A stretch of DNA of 7,190 nt from an uncultured Collinsella sp. (GTDB lineage Bacteria > Actinomycetota > Coriobacteriia > Coriobacteriales > Coriobacteriaceae). This document shows positions 6,011-7,190 of this stretch, piece by piece. Under the pieces are notes generated by a model, which did not search any database, was not told the DNA's origin, and was given only the letters and a program-made list of their open reading frames with translations. The stretch spans positions 1 through 7,190 of the forward strand of contig UQTN01000102.1 of assembly GCA_900543945.1 (NCBI GenBank). Direction: 5' to 3'. Each line of letters opens with the position of its first letter. Position 1 is the first letter of the stretch. Position numbers and translations under genes: made by a program.

Positions 6011-6030
6011 AACATGTATGTAACTTGTAT
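6011..6030. promoter_or_regulatory. Operator-like pair of nonamers upstream of the SIS gene
   Basis: AACATGTAT (6011-6019) and AACTTGTAT (6022-6030) are direct repeats spaced 11 bp start to start, the same unit and period as the array near the GntR gene. They lie 40 nt before the SIS start codon, downstream of the candidate promoter, a position suited to repression by blocking RNA polymerase. An inverted copy, AGCATACAA (5985-5993), lies just upstream. Confidence 0.6.
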
Positions 6031-6070
6031 GCCATCAAGAGCATCAAACGAGAAGAAAGGCTGATGCACG

Positions 6071-7063
6071 ATGACTACTCAGGAACAGGTTAAGGATGTC
6101 GTCTCCCAGGTTTTGGCTGACAAGGCAGACAAGGGCGGCATCAGGCGCGTCGTGTGGATTGGCGCCGGCGGATCCAACGGCGGCAACTATCCTGCTCAGT
6201 ACTTTATGGAGCACGAGGCCACGCAGGTCGTGAGCTCCAGCTACACCAGCAACGAGTTCGTGCACGCAACCCCTGCCTACGTTAACGAGAACACCCTGGC
6301 CGTCGTCGTGTCCATGCGCGGCACCAAGGAGACCATCGTCGCCGCCCAGGTCGCCAAGGACCACGGCGCCAGCACCATCGCCATCTATGTTGACGAGTCC
6401 GGCCTCACCGAGGTCTGCGACTACAAGATCCAGTACGACAGCTTGGCCGTTGACGAGTCTTGCATGGGCCGCACCAACTCCGCCGTCGTGACCATGATCG
6501 CCATGGAGCTCACGCAGCAGACCGAGGGCTATGCCGAGTACGAGACCGCTATGGCCGCGTTCGACTTGGTCGACCCCATCTATCGCAAGGCCGTCGAGTA
6601 CACCCGTCCGCTCGCTGCTAAGTGGGCCGAGCAGAACGCCGACAAGCCCTGCATCAACGTCATGGCCCAGGGCCCGCTCTTTGGTGCCGCCTACGTCTTT
6701 AGCATCTGCAACGTGCAGGAGATGCTGCAGATCGACTCCTGCACCATCAACACCTGCGACTTCTTCCACGGCCCCTTCGAGATTCTGGACAAGCGCACCT
6801 CGCTGTTCCAGCTCATCAGCGTCGGCCGCAGCCGCTGCAATGACGAGCGCGGCATCCGCTTCGTCAACCAGTACGGTGGCGAGCGCGTCTATCAGCTCGA
6901 CGCCAAGGAGCTCGGCCTCAACGACATCAAGGACAGCGTGAGCGAGTACTTCAACCACCTGATCTTTGCCCCGATTCTCAACAACGTGTACATGCGCGCT
7001 CTCTCTGCCGTTACCCACAAGGACTACATGACGCGCCGCTACATGTGGAAGCTGGACTACTAG
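6071..7063 (+). CDS. Double-SIS-domain protein, FrlB/FraB-like Amadori-phosphate deglycase
   Basis: This 330-residue cytosolic protein with two sugar isomerase (SIS) domains resembles fructoselysine-6-phosphate deglycase FrlB and fructose-asparagine deglycase FraB, which split 6-phosphorylated Amadori products into glucose-6-phosphate and the free amino acid. The first SIS domain carries VVWIGAGGSNGGNYPAQYF (28-45), SNEFVHATP (60-68) and SMRGTKETI (81-89), the last in place of the usual S-x-S-G-x-T-x-E-T phosphosugar loop. The second carries E217 and H233 (DFFHGPFEI) exactly 16 residues apart, as in the catalytic E214/H230 pair of FraB. The C-terminus RRYMWKLDY is typical of the FrlB group. 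AAAGG (6056-6060) lies 10 nt before the ATG. Repeated operator-like nonamers and a divergent GntR gene lie upstream. Codons are strongly C-ending (ATC, GTC, AAC), hinting at high expression. No kinase or transporter is in the window, so the substrate is inferred; a generic phosphosugar isomerase is the alternative. Confidence 0.85.
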   Translation: MTTQEQVKDVVSQVLADKADKGGIRRVVWIGAGGSNGGNYPAQYFMEHEATQVVSSSYTSNEFVHATPAYVNENTLAVVVSMRGTKETIVAAQVAKDHGASTIAIYVDESGLTEVCDYKIQYDSLAVDESCMGRTNSAVVTMIAMELTQQTEGYAEYETAMAAFDLVDPIYRKAVEYTRPLAAKWAEQNADKPCINVMAQGPLFGAAYVFSICNVQEMLQIDSCTINTCDFFHGPFEILDKRTSLFQLISVGRSRCNDERGIRFVNQYGGERVYQLDAKELGLNDIKDSVSEYFNHLIFAPILNNVYMRALSAVTHKDYMTRRYMWKLDY

Positions 7064-7090
7064 TTACGCCGTTCTACCGAACGGCGTAAC
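7063..7090 (+). other. Perfect 12-bp hairpin at the SIS stop codon, no U-tract
   Basis: GTTACGCCGTTC (7063-7074) and GAACGGCGTAAC (7079-7090) pair perfectly around a TACC tetraloop. The stem begins with the last base of the TAG stop. It is followed by GGCTCG rather than T, so it should not terminate by itself. A 3'-end protective or ribosome-proximal structure is possible. Confidence 0.65.
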
Positions 7091-7138
7091 GGCTCGACGC
7101 TGCGCGCCCGGCATTTGGCCAATCTGCCGTTCAATTTC

Positions 7139-7173
7139 AAAGGCGCGACCAGAAGGTCAGCGCCTTTTCATTT
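7139..7173 (+). terminator. Intrinsic terminator of the SIS gene transcript
   Basis: AAAGGCGC (7139-7146) pairs with GCGCCTTT (7160-7167), continued by GACC (7147-7150) with GGTC (7155-7158) around an AGAA tetraloop. A single A at 7159 is bulged. The T-rich tail TTTTCATTT (7165-7173) follows on the plus strand. It lies 76 nt after the stop, beyond the stop-codon hairpin, and suggests a monocistronic transcript. Confidence 0.8.
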
Positions 7174-7190
7174 CACGGCACCTTGGCTCA

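Noticed and set aside
6064..6093. Nine-codon upstream open frame (ATG at 6064) overlapping the SIS start
   Set aside because: It lies only 3 nt from the AAAGG sequence and out of frame with the SIS gene. The spacing is too short for good initiation and the peptide is nondescript; a chance ATG is likelier, though conservation would change that view.
6044..7018. 324-codon open frame on the minus strand opposite the SIS gene
   Set aside because: It is the shadow of a GC-rich, codon-biased gene. Its translation is repetitive in Val, Leu, Asp, Gly and Ala with no domain, while the plus-strand frame is a clear SIS protein.

Overview
The window looks like chromosomal DNA of a high-GC gut actinobacterium of the Coriobacteriia, most like Collinsella. 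This rests on the overall feel of the proteins, the strong G/C preference at third codon positions and the gene content. It is an inference, because no rRNA or other lineage marker is present. Five complete genes and one 5'-truncated gene are visible, with no tRNA, rRNA, CRISPR array, transposase or phage gene.

Positions 1-4753 hold four plus-strand genes. These are the C-terminal two thirds of the transcription-repair coupling factor Mfd, a PAP2-family membrane phosphatase, a PLP-dependent threonine aldolase/beta-eliminating lyase, and a GNAT acetyltransferase of the phosphinothricin-acetyltransferase-like type. The first three are spaced 81 and 45 nt apart with no convincing U-tailed terminator between them. 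The lyase is followed by a textbook intrinsic terminator whose U-tract directly abuts the ribosome binding site of the acetyltransferase gene, leaving no room for a promoter after it.

Positions 4754-5142 form a 389-nt gene-free stretch rich in inverted repeats. It has a terminator-like stem that straddles the acetyltransferase stop codon, several smaller hairpins, and a 124-bp palindromic element (4868-4991) whose nested arms could pair completely as RNA. A 12-bp motif occurs twice. This looks like a mosaic of intergenic palindromic repeats rather than coding DNA.

Positions 5143-7173 form a regulator/target module: a minus-strand GntR/HutC-family repressor diverges from a plus-strand double-SIS protein resembling FrlB/FraB deglycases of Amadori compounds (fructoselysine-6-phosphate type). 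The 205-bp divergent region carries direct repeats of a nonamer (consensus AACNTGTAT) spaced exactly 11 bp. One cluster lies against the regulator start and another lies upstream of the SIS gene. The simplest reading is autoregulation of the repressor and substrate-responsive control of the SIS gene. The SIS gene ends in two hairpins, the second a good intrinsic terminator, so it is probably transcribed alone.

No clearly unprecedented system is visible. The parts most worth following up are the helically phased operator array, the 124-bp palindromic element, and the terminator-abutting acetyltransferase gene.
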